64,000 nucleotides of DNA from Nitrospira sp. ND1 (GTDB lineage Bacteria > Nitrospirota > Nitrospiria > Nitrospirales > Nitrospiraceae). Shown here in pieces: positions 61,896-64,000 of this stretch; within the stretch, counting starts at the first letter, position 1; the number at the start of each line of letters is the position of its first letter. The stretch lies in contig NZ_FWEX01000006.1 in NCBI RefSeq assembly GCF_900170025.1, positions 38,668 to 102,667 on the forward strand. The letters run 5' to 3'. Below the pieces are notes generated by a model. It was given only the letters and a program-made list of their open reading frames with translations, had not been told where the DNA came from and made no database searches. A program made the position numbers and the translations under genes.

Positions 61896-62135
61896 ATGAC
61901 AACGCCACGGTTCATTCCCATTTGCTGCGGTTGCAACAATGTGCGAGACGATTCACGACGTGATGAGAGAGAACCGGGATGGGGAACGTTGGACGCCTAT
62001 CTCCACACCCATCATCTGACCAGCGGGGACTACCGGTTGACCCATACCTACTGCCCTTCCTGCTCGGTTCGTTTTTCGAAACTGAGCGGTGGCCATGCGG
62101 TCACGCCGGAGGTTGCGGCAAGCCGTTCGCTGTGA
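61896..62135 (+). CDS. Stand-alone zinc-ribbon tail protein (79 aa)
   Basis: 79 residues, GGAGG 7 bases before the ATG. It has FIPICCGCNNVRDDS, a WGTLDAYLHTHH middle and YCPSCSVRF. This matches the short zinc-ribbon segment found at the C-termini of many response regulators and PAS proteins (ICxxCKKIRDDxGxWxxxxxY ... HGICPxC), here as a protein of its own. Function unknown. Under operator site 11. Confidence 0.8.
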   Translation: MTTPRFIPICCGCNNVRDDSRRDEREPGWGTLDAYLHTHHLTSGDYRLTHTYCPSCSVRFSKLSGGHAVTPEVAASRSL

Positions 62136-62281
62136 AACGTGAACGGGCAGACGTAAAACGTATCCAGGAGCACTTCCTCCGACGGATTATGACGCCACCT
62201 GCGCGGGAACAGCCCGGGAAAAGTGGCGACGTGTCACGTTTTGCGCCCCACATTTTACGCCTCACGGTTCACGTCTCAAGG
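62129..62281 (+). repeat. GTTTCACG-type foldback repeat, copy G4
   Basis: Left arm GTGAAACGTGAACGGGCAG then ACGTAAAACGTATCC; right arm CATTTTACGCCTCACGGTTCACGTCTC. The arms pair as GTGAAC/GTTCAC and CGTAAAA/TTTTACG. Overlaps the 3' ends of the zinc-ribbon gene and the EEP gene. Confidence 0.5.
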
Positions 62282-62965
62282 AAGGTAAATATCGGCCTTG
62301 ACCGGCAGATGGTCCGAGGCCAGTCGGCTCCGGGGAGTATCGTGCGCTTCCACTGTGAGTAGCGCCTGAGCGGGAAAGATCCAGATCCGGTCCAGCGCCA
62401 ACACCGGCCATCGAGCGGGAAAGGTGACCGGAGCAGCCGGGGAACCGAACACCCGACGCAACCCGCGCAAGGATTTTCCCCATCCGTGCCACTCATTCAG
62501 GTCTCCCATCAAAATAGTGAGATCACGCCGGCTGAGTGCCAGGAGTTCCAACAATCGATCCGCTTGTTGCGGCCGTTCGCGAGGCCACAGTCCCAGGTGG
62601 GTATTGAGCACGTGAACCGTTCGGCCGCAGATTGTGAGCTCGACATCCAGCGCGCCCCTCGGTTCGTGCCGACCCACTGAGAGATCCCATCGCCGTACCC
62701 GATCCACCGGGTACCGGCTCAGCAGCGCGTTGCCATACCCCACACCTTCCCGTGACCACACAGGTCCGCCGATGGCTATCATCCCGGTTTTCTGCGCCAG
62801 CCACGGCGCAATAGGAGCGTGGTCCTGCCTTGGAAAATCAACTTCCTGCAACGCAATGATGTCCGCGTTGAGTTCTTGCGCGACACGCAGGATGCGACCG
62901 GGCTCATATCGCCCGTCCCGTCCGATAGCGCGATGGATATTGTAGGAGGCTACCCGCAGACGCAT
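62276..62965 (-). CDS. Endonuclease/exonuclease/phosphatase (EEP) family protein
   Basis: 229 residues from MRLRVASYNIHRAIG; TAGGAG stands just before this ATG. EEP motifs: SYNIHRAIGRDGRYEPGRI, ALQEVD (catalytic Glu), THLGLW, LMGDLNEW (Asp/Asn pair) and ASDHLPVKADI (Asp-His). It cleaves phosphodiesters of unknown target; there is no signal peptide. It begins 22 bases after the stop of the VTT gene. The pairing with PLD/VTT proteins is common and points to a lipid or envelope role. Confidence 0.85.
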   Translation of the reverse strand: MRLRVASYNIHRAIGRDGRYEPGRILRVAQELNADIIALQEVDFPRQDHAPIAPWLAQKTGMIAIGGPVWSREGVGYGNALLSRYPVDRVRRWDLSVGRHEPRGALDVELTICGRTVHVLNTHLGLWPRERPQQADRLLELLALSRRDLTILMGDLNEWHGWGKSLRGLRRVFGSPAAPVTFPARWPVLALDRIWIFPAQALLTVEAHDTPRSRLASDHLPVKADIYLP

Positions 62966-62986
62966 CGTGCTCCTATTCACACGGCC

Positions 62987-64000
62987 TCAGGCGGCCGGCG
63001 CCACCTGCTGAACGTTGCCGACATCCGGTGGGGTGTCCCTGACCTGTAACCGCCGCGACACGTACCAGGCGACACTCCATGCCGCAGCCATGAGCAGGCC
63101 CAGCACGCCAAAGGCGACGGGACTCGGATTGCGCAGGGCTTCCGCCAAACGGTCGACGAACGCCGACATCAGCACAATTCCGGGGCTCATGCCGAGCGCC
63201 GTCCCCAGCAGAAAATCGCGGAGCGACAGCGAGGTCGCCCCGGCAACCAGATTGACCATGGAAAAGGGCGCGATAGGCAGGAGCCTGACGATCAGAATCG
63301 CCCAGAATCCTCTTTGGGCAATCCGGCGGCTCAAATGCGCCACTCGACGGCCGGCAAAACGCTGCACTCGATATCTACCCAAGGCCCGACCCAGGCCAAA
63401 AATGGTCACCGCGCTTAGGAGCGCGCCGGCCAGGGCGGATGGCGCACCGACCAGCGGGCCGAACGCCAGAATCGTCACCACAATCAACACCGTGATAGGA
63501 ACCGCGAGAAAACCACCCACCAGGAAACCGCCCAGCATGACGAGCGAACCGGTAGGTCCCTGGCCGAGGGCCCGCACGGCATCGACCAGGTCGTTCACAT
63601 TCATCCACTCACTCAGAGGGCTCCAACGCCACGCAGCCGCCAAGAGGCCCAGCAGGAGCAGCACCGTATATCCAAGGAACACCCGGCGCCCCACATGTGC
63701 CCGCTCCCGATGTTGAACCACGGCCCCCAACACCTCATCCGCGGCCATGGGACGTTCGGGGTCGATCAGGAGTTGTTCCGGGATTGAAATGGCTTCGGCG
63801 GGGCTCTTGTCGAAGCATCCATCTTCCAGGCTTCGATCGCCGCCCCGCAGGTGATCGATCGCAGGCCCCAGGGAATCCAGCCGCTGGACATGCTCAGCCA
63901 CCAGCTCAGGCTCGACGCCGAGATGTTCCCCGATCAATCCATTGCGCAATCTCGCAATCACCGCCTGGAGCCGGGAGGTCCCGCCGGATTCGATCGCGAG
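62987..64000 (-). CDS. VTT-domain (DedA/TVP38) membrane protein, C-terminal part (5' end cut by window)
   Basis: The frame is open through the window edge, so the start is missing. Visible: a soluble stretch with IPEQLLIDPERPMAADEVL, then five or more membrane helices with the VTT core (GGFLVGGFLAVPITVLIVVTILAFGPLVGA ... RVQRFAGRRVAHLSRRIAQRGFWAILIVRLLPIAPFSMVNLVAGATSLSL). The DPERP phrase before the helices is known from fusions of phospholipase D-type N-terminal domains with VTT. A PLD half outside this window is thus likely but unseen. Lipid flipping (scramblase-like) is a proposed role of the family. Confidence 0.75.
   Translation of the reverse strand, partial: LAIESGGTSRLQAVIARLRNGLIGEHLGVEPELVAEHVQRLDSLGPAIDHLRGGDRSLEDGCFDKSPAEAISIPEQLLIDPERPMAADEVLGAVVQHRERAHVGRRVFLGYTVLLLLGLLAAAWRWSPLSEWMNVNDLVDAVRALGQGPTGSLVMLGGFLVGGFLAVPITVLIVVTILAFGPLVGAPSALAGALLSAVTIFGLGRALGRYRVQRFAGRRVAHLSRRIAQRGFWAILIVRLLPIAPFSMVNLVAGATSLSLRDFLLGTALGMSPGIVLMSAFVDRLAEALRNPSPVAFGVLGLLMAAAWSVAWYVSRRLQVRDTPPDVGNVQQVAPAA

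Overview
The window is about 64 kb of high-GC bacterial chromosome with dense, mostly operonic genes, one tRNA and no rRNA. The gene mix suggests a Gram-negative, environmentally hardy lineage, and I think of Nitrospirota/Nitrospira. It includes protein-thiocarboxylate sulfur metabolism, a CzcCBA-type efflux set, glycogen/trehalose enzymes, NHEJ Ku plus LigD, large catalase, hemerythrins, beta-barrel proteins and lipoproteins. No 16S gene or nitrite oxidoreductase is present to test that, so the taxon is an inference.

Region by region. 1-4.0 kb, minus strand: TPM-domain protein (cut by the window edge), a degenerate nucleotidyltransferase-like protein, an FAD monooxygenase, a secreted PLD-type nuclease and an orphan protein. 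4.4-9.9 kb, plus strand: a sulfur-carrier cluster with two carriers, two MoeB/ThiF-type activating enzymes, cysteine synthase, threonine synthase, a NIL-domain protein and a JAMM peptidase. 10-14.3 kb: small orphans, an MsbA-like ABC exporter, peptide deformylase and a HEAT-repeat protein. 14.3-20 kb: RND efflux genes (czcCBA order). 20-24 kb: polyamine-type ABC importer potABCD. 24.4-28.6 kb: glgC and a Ski2-like helicase split into two genes in the order C-half then N-half. 29-32 kb: beta-barrel protein, a secreted two-repeat/FN3 protein and tRNA-Arg(ACG). 32.7-62 kb: a stress-type island with YtxH, BON, DUF4403, two hemerythrins, membrane proteins, pyruvate-oxidase-like enzyme, sensory-rhodopsin-transducer homologue, LigD, Ku, debranching enzyme, TreZ, FAD-Rieske protein, HAD-ATPase fusion, cupredoxin and catalase. 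62.2-64 kb: an EEP-family phosphatase and a VTT-domain membrane protein running off the edge.

The most interesting signal is regulatory. Across the 32.6-61.9 kb island an 18-bp near-palindrome, consensus ACTAGGGCNNTGCCTAGT, lies upstream of twelve transcription starts at eleven places. In eleven of those twelve promoters a TANNNT-like -10 element begins 22-24 bases downstream, which puts the palindrome near -43. That is the position expected for an activator touching RNA polymerase. None was seen in the first 30 kb, and no transcription-factor gene is in the window. It looks like one regulon joining membrane, redox and stress genes.

Three families of intergenic repeats are also present: six ~120-bp foldback elements confined to 1.4-11.1 kb with compensatory changes in their stems; three ~180-197-bp elements with CTAG-ended inverted repeats; and a looser family built on GTTTCACG/CGTGAAAC words. 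All positions and alignments were worked out by eye.
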